A DNA stretch of 64,000 nt from Rhodanobacter sp. B04 (GCF_002001125.1 NZ_MUNV01000011.1:186001-250000), one strand, 5' to 3'; counted from the stretch's first letter, positions 1-10,029 are shown. Made by a program: numbers and translations. The notes: generated by a model not told the origin, from the sequence alone.

Positions 1-93
1 CGCGGCGATCGGCGCGAACAGGATCACGCTGTAGCCGCGATACGCCGCGAACATCAGGAAACACAGCGCGGCCAGCACGATCAGGAAAGCCAT
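1..93 (-). CDS. GntP-family permease (partial, N-terminus only)
   Basis: The frame is open from an ATG at 93 to the left edge, giving 31 residues beginning MAFLIVLAALCFLMFAAYRG. This hydrophobic first membrane segment resembles the N-terminus of GntP-type permeases (gluconate / D-3-hydroxybutyrate transporters). An AAGG sequence lies just upstream of the ATG. It is divergent from the TonB receptor, and the rest of the first 10 kb deals with hydroxybutyrate polymers, so a 3-hydroxybutyrate importer is a reasonable inference. Only 93 nt are visible, so the family call rests on short similarity plus context. Confidence 0.6.
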   Translation of the reverse strand, partial: MAFLIVLAALCFLMFAAYRGYSVILFAPIAA

Positions 94-295
94 CCTTGCG
101 GATCCTCGGGAGACTAGGTCGGAATCGACGAGGGCCGAGTATCGGCGCGGGCCGGCCGCGCGGGCACTGTACGAAGGTACAAGTGTCGTGCCGGTGCCGG
201 CTGCCTACTCTTCGTCGCATCAGCATCCATCGTCGATGGCTGCGTCACTGCCTGCATCCTTCAGCGATGGATGCGCCAAGTCGAAAGGGGAAGTC

Positions 296-2527
296 ATGAA
301 GCGCACGTATCTGAGTCTGGCGATTGGTCTGGCGACGACGGGCCTGCTGTTTGCCGCACCGCTGTATGCCCAGCAAAGCAGCGACAGCAGCACCACGGCC
401 GAGCAGGGCAAGCCGGCCAATGCCAAGCAGCTCGGCCAGGTCACGGTGACCGCGCGCAAACGTGCGGAGACCCTGCAGGACGTGCCGATCGCGGTGAGCG
501 CGTTCACCGCCGACTCGCTGTACACGCAGAATGTGCAGAACCTCGCCGACCTGCAGGGCAAGGTGCCTTCGCTGCAGATCTATGCGGCACGCGGCTCCAA
601 CACCACGCTTACCGCCTATATCCGCGGCATCGGCCAGGCCGACCCGACCTGGGGCTTCGATCCGGCGGTCGGCATCTATCTCGACGATGTCTACATGGCC
701 CGCCCGCAGGGCGCCGTGCTCGACGTGTTCGATGTCAGCCGCATCGAGGTATTGCGCGGCCCGCAGGGCAGCCTGTACGGCAAGAACACCATCGGCGGCG
801 CGATCAAGTACGTGTCGGCGCCGTTGCCGACCAAGACCGAAGGCTCGGTGGAGGTGACCGGCGGCACCCACGGCGAGAAGGACATCAAGGCCAACGTGGG
901 CGGCGCCAGTGCCGACGGCGTGTGGCGCGGCCGCGTGGCCTATGCCAGCGAACACAACGACGGTTTCGGCACCGATCTGCTCAGCGGCAGCCGCAACGGC
1001 AACAAGAACACCAACTCCGCGCGCGCCACGCTCGGTTTCTTCCCGTCGAGCACTTTCAATGCCCAATTGTCGGTGGACGGCGTGCGCGACAACTCCAATC
1101 CGCGCGGCGCGAAGATGCTCGTCGCGAACATGTTCGACCCGGCGTATGCGCCGCTTTCCAGCGACTACGACACCCGCAGCGGCATGGCCCAGGTCAACCA
1201 CACCAAACTTTACGGCACTTCGCTCACGATGAACTGGATCGCCAGCCAGGACTGGACGTTGAAGTCGGTGACCGCCGTGCGTGGCTCGTCGACCGACACG
1301 AACATCGACTTCGATACCTTGCCGGAGAAGATCGCGGACGTCAGCGCGATCTACAAGGACCACCAGTTCAGCCAGGAGCTGCAGGCCAACTATGACTCAG
1401 GCAGCACCGTGCATGGCGTCGCCGGCCTGTACTACTTCAATGGTTCCGCCGACGGCGAGATCCACAATATCTTTCTGGGTTCGCCGCCTTACAGCACGCT
1501 GGGCTACTCGCAATACGGCAGCACCGGCGGCAGCATCAGCACGCGCAGCCTGGCAGCCTACGGCGACTTCACCTGGGACATCAGTCCGAGCCTGAGCCTC
1601 GACGTGGGTGCGCGCTTCACGCGCGAGACCAAGAGTGCGGTCATCCAGAACTACGGCTTTGCCAACGAGAGCTTCACCACGCCGATCGCGGTACTGGCCA
1701 ATTTCACCGGTTCGCACACCTCGAACAATGCCTCGCCCAAGGTCTCGCTGGACTGGAGCCTCAACGACAACGTCAAGCTCTACGGCAGCTACAGCACCGG
1801 CTTCCACTCCGGCGGCTACAACATCCGTGCGAACTGCGCAGCCATTCCTTCCTCGTGTCGGCCGATCGAGGACGAGAAGGTGCAGTCGTTCGAGCTGGGC
1901 AGCAAGATGACCTTCCTCGACGACGCGCTGATGATGAACACGGCGCTGTTCCACAACATCTATTCGAACATCCAGCTGTCGGTGTTCACCTCCTACACCT
2001 TGCCGAATGGCAGCCAGGGTTTCTTCGGCGACTTCACCAATGCCGGCAAGGGCCATATCGACGGGCTGGAAGAGGAGTTCGCCTGGAAGCCGGCGGAGAA
2101 CTGGACCCTCAGCGGCAACTTCGCCTGGATGCACACCAAGTACACCCAGTTCCTCAGCGGTGGCGTCAACGTCGCCGACCAGCAGAAATTCACCAACGCG
2201 CCGAAGTTCTCCGGTGCCCTGTCGCTGGAGAACACGCACCCGCTGGCCAATGGCGGCAGCCTCACAGCGCGCCTCAATTACACCTACCAGAGCATGGTGT
2301 ATCCGGAGACCACGCTGTCGCCGCTGATCGCGCAGCCGGCCTACGGCCTGTGGAACGCTGGCCTGATCTGGCAGATCAATGCACCGTGGACGTTGAGCCT
2401 GCAGGGCACCAACCTGGCCAACAAGTCGTATCGCACCACCGGCTACAACATCGCGGCGCTGGGCATCGTCACCGGCTACTACGGCGCTCCGCGCATGGTG
2501 ACCCTCAGCGCGCGGTACGCGTTCTGA
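296..2527 (+). CDS. TonB-dependent outer-membrane receptor
   Basis: This is a 743-residue ligand-gated outer-membrane beta-barrel that would take up a substrate using TonB/ExbBD energy. A signal peptide (MKRTYLSLAIGLATTG, cleavage near LYA-QQ) is followed by a TonB-box-like LGQVTVTA, a plug domain (RKRAETLQDVPIAVSAF; the VLRGPQGSLYGKNTIGG motif) and a long barrel ending in the typical C-terminal RYAF. No N-terminal STN signalling domain is present. The start at 296 was chosen because it is preceded by AAAGGGGAAG and begins the signal peptide; the frame extends 36 codons further upstream without one. The substrate is unknown. Its position between a GntP permease and PHB-degrading enzymes suggests hydroxybutyrate oligomers, which is inference. 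Confidence 0.93.
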   Translation: MKRTYLSLAIGLATTGLLFAAPLYAQQSSDSSTTAEQGKPANAKQLGQVTVTARKRAETLQDVPIAVSAFTADSLYTQNVQNLADLQGKVPSLQIYAARGSNTTLTAYIRGIGQADPTWGFDPAVGIYLDDVYMARPQGAVLDVFDVSRIEVLRGPQGSLYGKNTIGGAIKYVSAPLPTKTEGSVEVTGGTHGEKDIKANVGGASADGVWRGRVAYASEHNDGFGTDLLSGSRNGNKNTNSARATLGFFPSSTFNAQLSVDGVRDNSNPRGAKMLVANMFDPAYAPLSSDYDTRSGMAQVNHTKLYGTSLTMNWIASQDWTLKSVTAVRGSSTDTNIDFDTLPEKIADVSAIYKDHQFSQELQANYDSGSTVHGVAGLYYFNGSADGEIHNIFLGSPPYSTLGYSQYGSTGGSISTRSLAAYGDFTWDISPSLSLDVGARFTRETKSAVIQNYGFANESFTTPIAVLANFTGSHTSNNASPKVSLDWSLNDNVKLYGSYSTGFHSGGYNIRANCAAIPSSCRPIEDEKVQSFELGSKMTFLDDALMMNTALFHNIYSNIQLSVFTSYTLPNGSQGFFGDFTNAGKGHIDGLEEEFAWKPAENWTLSGNFAWMHTKYTQFLSGGVNVADQQKFTNAPKFSGALSLENTHPLANGGSLTARLNYTYQSMVYPETTLSPLIAQPAYGLWNAGLIWQINAPWTLSLQGTNLANKSYRTTGYNIAALGIVTGYYGAPRMVTLSARYAF

Positions 2528-2630
2528 GCGGTCAAGCCTGATGATGGCGCGCTCATGCCATGCCATGGAGGCATCGCATGGGCACGCTGCATACTCGGTA
2601 CGTGCTGTTGTCGAACCATGGAGATCGTCG

Positions 2631-3668
2631 ATGCCGTTGAAAACCTGGATCCGTCCGTTCGGCCTGTCGCTGCTGCTGGCCAGCGGCAGCGCCTGTGCGG
2701 CCCAACCGACAGGTTCCCTGCCGAAGCTGAAGCTCGATCCCGCGCGGGTCGCCGTGGTCGGGCTTTCGTCCGGCGCCTATATGGCGACGCAAGCGCAGCT
2801 GGCCTATCCGGAGCTGTTCCCGAACGCGGCGCTGGTTGCCGGTGGGCCTTACGGTTGCGCTGGCGGCAAGCTCGAAGTTGCGCTGGGCAGTTGCATGAAG
2901 GGCGTGCCGGCACCGGATGTGGGCGCACTGGTGGCGAGCGCCACCAAGCGTGCCGCCGCTGGTGAGATCGGTCCGTTGAAGGATCTCGCGCATGCGCACG
3001 TCTACCTGTTGCACGGCAGCGCCGATGCGCTGGTGGCGCCGGCAGTGGCGGAGGCGGGTGCGCATTTCTACGGGCAACTGCGTGACACCACGGCAGGCCT
3101 GAGCGGCATGCAGGTGCATGACGATGGCCGGCGCGCGTTCGCGCACAACCTGCCGGTGGCGGCGAACGGCGACGATTGCGACAAGTCGGTGTCGCCGTAT
3201 CTCGGCCATTGCGGCTTCGATGCGGCCGGTGAAATCTTCGCGCAGATGTTCGGCAAGCCGGCCCATGCGGCGGCGCAGGCACACGGCGAACTGCGCGCAT
3301 TCGACCAGGATGCCCTGCGCCCCGGGGGTGCCGACGCGTTACTGGCCAAGACCGGTTACGTCTATCTGCCACCGGACTGCCTCGCGGGCAAGCCGTGCGG
3401 TCTGGTGGTCGCGTTCCATGGCTGCAAGCAAAACGCCGACGCGGTGGGCGAGGCCTTCGTGAAAGACGCCGGCTTCAATCGCTGGGCCGATGTCTATGAT
3501 GTGGCCGTGCTATATCCTCAGACCCGCGCAAGTTTCGCGCCCTTGAATCCGCAAGCATGCTGGGACTGGTGGGGATATTCCGGAGCCGACTACGACAGCC
3601 GCCAGGGCGTGCAGTTGCGCTGGCTGGTGGACGCGGTGCGTGCGCTTGGATTGCCAACTGGGCACTGA
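2631..3668 (+). CDS. Secreted PHB depolymerase, type II catalytic domain
   Basis: This 345-residue alpha/beta hydrolase has a signal peptide (cleavage near ACAA-QP) and should act outside the cytoplasm on poly(3-hydroxybutyrate) or short-chain esters. The lipase box GLSSG (Ser46) lies close to the N-terminus, followed by LLHGSADALV (candidate Asp) and GHCGFDAAGE (candidate His). The oxyanion motif FHGCKQNADAVGE comes last. This Ser-Asp-His-oxyanion order is the permuted arrangement known for type II extracellular PHB depolymerases. No separate polymer-binding or linker domain follows the catalytic domain. The start is set by GGAG seven bases before the ATG. It lies 100 nt after the TonB receptor on the same strand. 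Confidence 0.85.
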   Translation: MPLKTWIRPFGLSLLLASGSACAAQPTGSLPKLKLDPARVAVVGLSSGAYMATQAQLAYPELFPNAALVAGGPYGCAGGKLEVALGSCMKGVPAPDVGALVASATKRAAAGEIGPLKDLAHAHVYLLHGSADALVAPAVAEAGAHFYGQLRDTTAGLSGMQVHDDGRRAFAHNLPVAANGDDCDKSVSPYLGHCGFDAAGEIFAQMFGKPAHAAAQAHGELRAFDQDALRPGGADALLAKTGYVYLPPDCLAGKPCGLVVAFHGCKQNADAVGEAFVKDAGFNRWADVYDVAVLYPQTRASFAPLNPQACWDWWGYSGADYDSRQGVQLRWLVDAVRALGLPTGH

Positions 3669-3756
3669 TGCCAGTTTCTGCTCCTCCCCCTGCGACTGAA
3701 GGGAGTCCCTTCTTCGGGGCATGCAAGGGGAAGGAGCGTGACCTAGGAAACCTCCC

Positions 3757-6700
3757 ATGCTGAGCGCAGGGCTGATCGCCGTCGCCGCGCTGTGCTGGCT
3801 GGGCCTGCTGTTCGGCGTGGCGCTGCTGGGCGAACGTCGCCCACACCTTTTCGAGAAGCGCTGGGCGATGGTCTACGCGCTGTCGCTGGCGATCCACTGC
3901 ACCTCGTGGACGTTCTACGGCACGGTGACCCAGGCCAGCCGCTCCGGCTGGTGGCTGCCGCCGACGTTTGTCGGGGCGATTCTGGTGTACCTGTTCGCGC
4001 TGAAATTCCTACGCCGTCTGGTGCAGCTGGTGCGCGAGTACAACGCCGGTTCGCTGGCCGACTTGATCGCGGTACGGCTGGGGCGGCATTCGGGGCTGGC
4101 CGCGCTGGTCACCGTGGTGGTGCTGATCGGCATCGTGCCGTATATCGCGCTGCAGCTGAAGGCGGTGGCGATGAGCTACGGCATCCTCAGCCACGGACAA
4201 CTGTCCGAATCGGAGCCGTGGCAGGACAGTGCGCTGTATGTGGCGCTGCTGATGGCGCTGTTCGCGATGCTGTTCGGCACGCGGCGCGCCTCGACCATGG
4301 CGCACAACCGCGGGCTGGTGCTGGCGATGGCGTTTGAGTCGCTGTTCAAGCTCGGCGCGATGCTGGCGCTGGGCACGCTGCTGTTCGCCGCGTTGCCGGC
4401 GGGCTTGCCGGTCAACGTGCCGCCACCGCCGGACAGCAGCGGTTTCCCCGCGCTGATCCTGCTCGGGGCGCTGGCGATGTTCACCATGCCACACCAGTTC
4501 TATGCGGGCATCGTGGAGTGCCGCAACGACGGGCACCTGCGCAGCGCGCGCTGGCTGTTTCCGTTGTACCTGCTGCTGATCTCGCTGCCGATCCTGCCGC
4601 TGGCGCGGATGGGCGACGCATTGCTGGGGCCGAGCGGTGTGTCGTCGGACATGTACGTGCTGGCGCTGCCGATGGCGCGCGGCGAGCACGGCCTGGCGCT
4701 GATCGCCTTCCTCGGCGGCCTCAGTGCCGCCACCAGCATGGTGGTGATCGCCACGCTGACCTTGAGCCTGATGGTGGTCAATCACCTCATTGCACCGCTG
4801 CGGGTGAAGGCCGGCTGGGGTCGCGACGAACATGGCGATCTGCGCGGCGAGCTGCTGAACCACCGGCGCGTGGCGATCCTGGTGGTGATCCTGCTGGCGT
4901 GGGCGTACAGCCGCGTGCTGGCACGCAACGAGGCCCTGGCCGATATCGGTGCGATCTCGTTCTCCGCGCTGGCCGGGCTGACGCCCGCGCTGCTGGCCGC
5001 GGTGTACCGCCCGCAACTGGGTTCGCGCGCGGTGATGGCCGGGCTGGCGGCCGGCACGCTGGTGTGGACGTATGCGGTGCTGCCGTCGCTGTTGCCGGCG
5101 GCCTTGCCGTGGCTGCACGTGGGCCCGTTCGGCCTGCGCTGGCTGGCGCCGGACGACCTGCTCGGACTCGGCGACTGGAACCGGCTGGGGCGCGCGGTGG
5201 TGGTGAGTCTGGCGGCGAATGGCGCGGTGATGCTGGCGGTGGCCGGCTCGCGCTATGGCCGGGTCGCCCATGCGGTCAGCGTGGGCCATGTCGGTGTCAC
5301 TGAGTTGCATGCGCTGGCGACGCGTTTCCTGCCGCCCGAACGGGTCGAGCATTTGTTCGCCAATGCGCCCCCGACCGGGTCCGCCGGCAGTGCGCGCGTG
5401 GCCGAGGTCGAGCACGAACTGGCCGCGGTGATCGGTGCCGCCTCGGCGCGGCTGCTGCTGGAGGTGGTGCACCGGCAGGGCCGCGACGATCTGGATACCG
5501 TCGTGGCCATCGTCGGCGAGGCGGCGCAGGACCTGCGCTTCAACCAGCGCGTGCTGGAGGCTGCACTGGAGAACATGAGCCAGGGCATCTGCGTGGTCGA
5601 TGCCGAGCTGCAGCTGGTCGCCTGGAACAGTCCGTATGCGCGCCTGTTCAACTACCCGCCCGAACTGCTGCAGGTCGGCCGCTCGGTCGCCGAGCTGACC
5701 CGCTACAACATCAGCGCCGGCATGCTCGGTCCCGGCGAAGTCGAACAGCGCGTGCAGCAGCGGCTCACCCACATGCGTGCCGGCACCCGGCACCTGTCCG
5801 AACGGCGCTTCCCCGACGGCACCATCGTCGAGATCCGCGGCAACCCGATGCCCGGCGGCGGCTTCGTCGCCACCTTCACCGACGTCACCGCCTTCCGCCA
5901 GGCCGAAGGCTCGCTCAAGCGCGTCAATGAAACGCTCGAACTGCGGGTGGAGGAGCGCACCCGTGCGCTGGCCGCGGCCTCGGCGGAGGCGCAGGGCGCG
6001 AACGAGGCGAAGAGCCGCTTCCTCACCGCGGTAACCCACGACCTGATGCAGCCGCTGCATGCGGCACAGCTGTTCGCCCACTCGCTCACCGAGCGTGGCG
6101 CCGATGCCACCACCGCGCATCACCTCAATGGCGCACTGGCCGCCACCGAAGGCCTGCTCGCCGGCCTGCTCGACATCGCACGGCTGGAAGGCGGCCGCCT
6201 GCATCCGCAGCCGCGCGCGTTTCCGCTGGCCGAGGTGCTCGATCCGCTGGCTGCGGAATTCCGCGCCATCGCGCACGACCGTGGCGTGCGCTTCGACGTG
6301 GTCGGCACGCGCGCATGGGTGCGCTCCGATCCGCAACTGCTGCGCCGCGTGCTGCAGAACTTCCTGTCGAATGCGTTGCGGTATGCGGAGCACGGTCGCG
6401 TGCTGCTGGGTGTGCGTCGCTCCGGCCAGCAATTGCGTGTGGAAGTCTGGGATACCGGGCCGGGCATCGCGCCGGGCGAGCAGCAACTGATCTTCCAGGA
6501 ATTCCGTCGCGGCAGCGCCGCCGGCGGGCAGGGACTTGGGCTGGGCCTGTCGATTGCGCAACGCATGGCTGGACTACTCGGTCATCCGCTCGGGCTGCGC
6601 TCGTGGCCGGGTCGCGGCAGCGTGTTCGACCTCAGCATGCCGATGGCACGTACCGCGATACGACTGCCGCCTGCTACCGATGCGCAGCAGTCATTGCCAG

Positions 6701-7065
6701 CCGGTCGTGCACTGGTGCTGGATAACGAACCGGCCGCACTCGCTGCGCTCAGCAGTCTGTTGACCAGCTGGGGTTGGCATGTGCACGCCGCACGCAATGC
6801 CGGGCAGGCGCTGGCGGCGCCGTGGCGGCCTGATCTGCATATTCTCGATTTCCACCTCGACGGCGGTACCACCGGTTTCGATGTTTGGCATCAGCTACGC
6901 GAACTGCATGCCGATGTGCCGACCGTGATGCTTACGGCGGATCGCGATGGAGAGTTGCGCCAGCGACTGCTCGATGCGGGTGTGGGGGTGTTGTACAAGC
7001 CGTTGAAGCCGCTGGCGCTGCGGCAGGTGTTGCAGCGAGTGGCTACGGGAACGATACGGGCGTGA
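3757..7065 (+). CDS. crbS: CrbS/MxtR-like hybrid histidine kinase with SLC5 transporter domain
   Basis: This 1102-residue inner-membrane sensor has four parts. The first ~500 residues are a multi-pass sodium:solute-symporter-type module (MPHQFYAGIVECR motif), followed by a soluble linker resembling the STAC domain. A PAS domain follows (about 605-720). The kinase core has the H-box THDLMQP (about 760), an N-box (FLSNALRY) and G-boxes (DTGPGIAP, GLGLGLSIA). A C-terminal receiver has its phospho-Asp in ILDFHLDGG (about 1031). The architecture matches CrbS/MxtR, which in Vibrio and Pseudomonas controls acetyl-CoA synthetase and acetate use. The convergent LuxR-type regulator at 7212 is the expected partner. 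CbrA also has the symporter domain but lacks a receiver and pairs with an NtrC-type regulator, so it fits less well. Confidence 0.85.
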   Translation: MLSAGLIAVAALCWLGLLFGVALLGERRPHLFEKRWAMVYALSLAIHCTSWTFYGTVTQASRSGWWLPPTFVGAILVYLFALKFLRRLVQLVREYNAGSLADLIAVRLGRHSGLAALVTVVVLIGIVPYIALQLKAVAMSYGILSHGQLSESEPWQDSALYVALLMALFAMLFGTRRASTMAHNRGLVLAMAFESLFKLGAMLALGTLLFAALPAGLPVNVPPPPDSSGFPALILLGALAMFTMPHQFYAGIVECRNDGHLRSARWLFPLYLLLISLPILPLARMGDALLGPSGVSSDMYVLALPMARGEHGLALIAFLGGLSAATSMVVIATLTLSLMVVNHLIAPLRVKAGWGRDEHGDLRGELLNHRRVAILVVILLAWAYSRVLARNEALADIGAISFSALAGLTPALLAAVYRPQLGSRAVMAGLAAGTLVWTYAVLPSLLPAALPWLHVGPFGLRWLAPDDLLGLGDWNRLGRAVVVSLAANGAVMLAVAGSRYGRVAHAVSVGHVGVTELHALATRFLPPERVEHLFANAPPTGSAGSARVAEVEHELAAVIGAASARLLLEVVHRQGRDDLDTVVAIVGEAAQDLRFNQRVLEAALENMSQGICVVDAELQLVAWNSPYARLFNYPPELLQVGRSVAELTRYNISAGMLGPGEVEQRVQQRLTHMRAGTRHLSERRFPDGTIVEIRGNPMPGGGFVATFTDVTAFRQAEGSLKRVNETLELRVEERTRALAAASAEAQGANEAKSRFLTAVTHDLMQPLHAAQLFAHSLTERGADATTAHHLNGALAATEGLLAGLLDIARLEGGRLHPQPRAFPLAEVLDPLAAEFRAIAHDRGVRFDVVGTRAWVRSDPQLLRRVLQNFLSNALRYAEHGRVLLGVRRSGQQLRVEVWDTGPGIAPGEQQLIFQEFRRGSAAGGQGLGLGLSIAQRMAGLLGHPLGLRSWPGRGSVFDLSMPMARTAIRLPPATDAQQSLPAGRALVLDNEPAALAALSSLLTSWGWHVHAARNAGQALAAPWRPDLHILDFHLDGGTTGFDVWHQLRELHADVPTVMLTADRDGELRQRLLDAGVGVLYKPLKPLALRQVLQRVATGTIRA

Positions 7066-7211
7066 CGTGGTTTGCCCAAGTTGTTGCATCGACCGGTCGA
7101 GTCCGCCATCGAAAGCGGCCACAAGCCAATTACAGCCGATACCCATCATCGGGCATGACTAGAAGGTAGTAGCGCCTGGATCCTGGATATCGACATAACC
7201 TTGCGATCCTC

Positions 7212-7871
7212 TCAACCAACTCGCGCGGGCTCCCCAAGATCCAGCGACCGCAACAACATCCCCGCTTGCGTCCGATTCCTTACCCTGAGCTTCTCGAAGA
7301 TCGCCGTCACATGCGCCTTCACCGTGCGCTCCTGGATCGCCAGGCGATCGGCGATCTGCTTGTTGAGCAGGCCTTCGGCGAGCAGCGTGAGGACGCGGGA
7401 TTGCTGTTCGGTGAGGCGGGCGAGGCGACTGGCGAGGTCGGTATCGGCGGGATCGGCGTGCAAGGCCGCGACGGCGGCGGCAAGACAGGGCGGCAACCAG
7501 CTGCCGCAGTCGAGCACGCTGCGGATCGCTTCGCCGATCTCGGCGGGGCTGGCGCTCTTGGGAATGAAGCCGGCGGCGCCGTGATCGAGCACGCGGCGCA
7601 CGATGCGCGGTTCGTCGTGGGCGGAGACCACCAGCACGGCCACGCCGGGATGCTGGCCGCGCAGCGTGGCCAGACCGGACAGGCCCTGGCTGCCGGGCAT
7701 GTGCAGGTCGAGCAGCACCAGGTCGGTGTCCGGTTCGGCGGCCAGCGCGGCGAGTACGCCGGACAGGTCGGCGGCTTCGCGCACACGGCAGTCATGCAGG
7801 CTTTCGCTCGCGGCCAGGCGCAGCGCGGCGCGGAACAGCGGGTGGTCGTCGGCGATCAGCAGGCTCGTCAT
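7212..7871 (-). CDS. crbR: LuxR/NarL-type response regulator, CrbR/ErdR-like
   Basis: This is a 219-residue two-component regulator. The N-terminal receiver begins MTSLLIADDHPLFRAAL with the acidic pair DDHP and the phospho-acceptor in VLLDLHMPGS (about 53). The C-terminal NarL/FixJ helix-turn-helix is near residues 150-210 (SRVLTLLAEGLLNKQIAD). It converges on the hybrid kinase at 3757, which supports a kinase-regulator pair like CrbS/CrbR (MxtR/ErdR). The start at 7871 places the receiver at the N-terminus; an in-frame ATG nine codons upstream would add nothing recognisable. Confidence 0.87.
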   Translation of the reverse strand: MTSLLIADDHPLFRAALRLAASESLHDCRVREAADLSGVLAALAAEPDTDLVLLDLHMPGSQGLSGLATLRGQHPGVAVLVVSAHDEPRIVRRVLDHGAAGFIPKSASPAEIGEAIRSVLDCGSWLPPCLAAAVAALHADPADTDLASRLARLTEQQSRVLTLLAEGLLNKQIADRLAIQERTVKAHVTAIFEKLRVRNRTQAGMLLRSLDLGEPARVG

Positions 7872-7981
7872 GCCGTGGACGTTAGCGGGCTGGAGCACCG
7901 CCGTCGAGGTCCACAGGTCACTGCTGTCATGCTGGACTTTCGTACGATGGCGGGTGCGTGCATGCTTGTTATGGTGGTGGG

Positions 7982-9817
7982 ATGAAAAAATCCGCCGGCG
8001 TCTTCCCTCTGTTGGTCCTGCTCATGCTGTCGGCTTGCGCCGCTGGCCCTGTGTCCAAGGAACCCGTGATGCGTGATGTGGAGTACGGCGAAGTGCGGAT
8101 GACCGATCATCGCGGCGGCGATGACTTGCTGAGTGCCGGCTTGGGGCTGGCCGGTCTGGCCAGCGTGCCGCTGCCGTTTGCCGATCCGCTGAATCCCACG
8201 GCGGAAGAGTTGCGCCGACGGGCGATCCAGACCAGCTGGAAGGGCATTGCCGATCTCGGCCCGCTGGGCGGTTACGGCACTGTGTATGGCGGCGTGCCGG
8301 ACGTGCCTGGTCGCGAATACCAGGCGTTCGCACGCATCCCCGGTGCGCGCGCTCCGCATCGCGTGCTGCTGCAGGTGCCCGACCATTTCGACCGGCAGAA
8401 GCGCTGCCTGGTGGTGACCGCCTCGTCCGGTTCGCGCGGCATCTATGGCGCGATCGCGCTGGCCGGCGCCTGGGGCCTGCCGCATGGTTGCGCGGTGGCC
8501 TATACGGACAAGGGCACGGGCGCCGGCTATTTCGATTATGCCGACAACAGCGGCGTCGGGCTGGATGGCCGTCGCGCCAAGCGCGGTGAGGTGGAGCTGG
8601 AATTCCAGCCCACGCCAGCGCCACCGACGGCGGGCATCGCGGTGAAGCAGATGAACTCCGGCGACAACCCGGAGGCCGACTGGGGCCGGCATGTGATCCA
8701 GGCGGCGCAGTTCGGGCTGGCCATGCTCGATCGCGCGTTTCCCGCCGATGCGCCGTTCACCCCGCAGAACACCAAGATCATCGCCACCGGCCTGTCCAAT
8801 GGCGGCGGTGCGGTGCTGCAGGCGGCCGGTCTCGACAAGGAACACTTTTTCGCCGGCGTGGTGGCGCTGGAGCCGAATGTGCATGTGCAGGGCCATGGCC
8901 GTGCGATGTACGACTACGCCACCGAGGCGGCGATCTGGCTGCCGTGTGCGTTGAGCGCCGAGCATTTCGCCAGCGTGCCGTTGGCGCGCGGGCCGCGGGG
9001 CGTGCCGCTGCCGGCCTGGCCGGTGCGCTGTGCCAGCCTGCGCGCGCAGGGCAAGCTGAGTGGCAACACGGTGGCCGAGCAGGCCGAACAGGCGCGGCAG
9101 TATCTGCATGCCCGCGGCTGGACGGACGAGGCGATGAGCACGGCCGCGAGTACCACCGCGTTCGACCTGTGGCGGGTGATCGCAGCCGGCTATGCCTCGT
9201 CGTATCTGCGCCGGGATGCCACCGACATGCCATGCGGTTTTCATTACGCCGCAGTCGATGCCAAGGGAGTCCCCAGCCCGATCGACCCTGCGGTGCGTGC
9301 GGCATGGTGGGCGGACGGTTCCGGTATTCCGCCGGGCAACGGTATCGGCTTGCTCGGCGGCACCAGTGTCTCGACCGATCCCACCCTGATCGGCAGCGAA
9401 TGCCTGCGCGCGCTGTGGACCGGGGACGATCACGAGTCGCAGGCCTTGCACGCTTCCATTGCCGCCACCGTGGTCAAGTTGCCGCGCAGCGATCTGCCGC
9501 TATGGGTCGTGCACGGTGCCGGCGACGGCTTGCTGCCCACCGCCTTCAGCTCCGAACCCTATGTGGCGTGGTTGCGCGATGAGGGGCGCCAGCCGATCTA
9601 CTGGAAGGTGCCGCATGCGCAGCACTTCGATGCCTTCCTGGCATTGCCCGGTTTCGGTGACCGACACGTGCCGCTGCTGCCTTATGGCTATACGGCGCTG
9701 GATCGTCTGTGGGCGCATCTTTACGACGGAGCGGTCTGGCCGGCCGAGGTACCTGTTCCGGCAGCCCAGCCGCGTGGTGCGGGTACGCTGGAGCGCCAGG
9801 TGCTGGGCCTGCCGTAG
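7982..9817 (+). CDS. D-3-hydroxybutyrate oligomer hydrolase, lipoprotein
   Basis: This 611-residue member of the 3HB-oligomer hydrolase family cleaves 3-hydroxybutyrate dimers and oligomers released by PHB depolymerase into monomers. The N-terminus is a lipoprotein signal with lipobox LSAC (Cys19), so it is probably membrane-anchored in the periplasm. The nucleophile motif is GLSNGGG at about residue 275, and the family-typical TDKGTGAGYFDY and WVVHGAGDGLLPTAF segments are present. The start was taken at the ATG that begins the lipoprotein signal (MKKSAG); upstream purines (GGTGGTGGG) are a weak ribosome site. It shares the region with a PHB depolymerase and a candidate 3HB permease, forming a degradation chain. 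Confidence 0.88.
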   Translation: MKKSAGVFPLLVLLMLSACAAGPVSKEPVMRDVEYGEVRMTDHRGGDDLLSAGLGLAGLASVPLPFADPLNPTAEELRRRAIQTSWKGIADLGPLGGYGTVYGGVPDVPGREYQAFARIPGARAPHRVLLQVPDHFDRQKRCLVVTASSGSRGIYGAIALAGAWGLPHGCAVAYTDKGTGAGYFDYADNSGVGLDGRRAKRGEVELEFQPTPAPPTAGIAVKQMNSGDNPEADWGRHVIQAAQFGLAMLDRAFPADAPFTPQNTKIIATGLSNGGGAVLQAAGLDKEHFFAGVVALEPNVHVQGHGRAMYDYATEAAIWLPCALSAEHFASVPLARGPRGVPLPAWPVRCASLRAQGKLSGNTVAEQAEQARQYLHARGWTDEAMSTAASTTAFDLWRVIAAGYASSYLRRDATDMPCGFHYAAVDAKGVPSPIDPAVRAAWWADGSGIPPGNGIGLLGGTSVSTDPTLIGSECLRALWTGDDHESQALHASIAATVVKLPRSDLPLWVVHGAGDGLLPTAFSSEPYVAWLRDEGRQPIYWKVPHAQHFDAFLALPGFGDRHVPLLPYGYTALDRLWAHLYDGAVWPAEVPVPAAQPRGAGTLERQVLGLP

Positions 9818-10029
9818 CGGCTCCGCTGCCGTTCGCCTCCGGCGTAGGCAGCCGGGGCGGCGCCGAAGGTTTGTCTTTCGACGGCATTGCGCTGTGTTGC
9901 AGGCGCGCGATGAGGCGGTGCCGGTCGTGAAAGTCATGGCCGCTGATTCACATGCCCCGCTGGAGTATTCTTGGCAACCCTCGTGCCCGTGCCGGCGCAC
10001 GATGCCGCTATCGAACTCAAGGATTTGCG

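Noticed and set aside
4009-6561. 850-codon open frame on the minus strand
   Set aside because: It is antisense to the CrbS-like kinase, whose domains are intact; the translation is His/Arg/Gln-rich low complexity typical of high-GC shadow frames.
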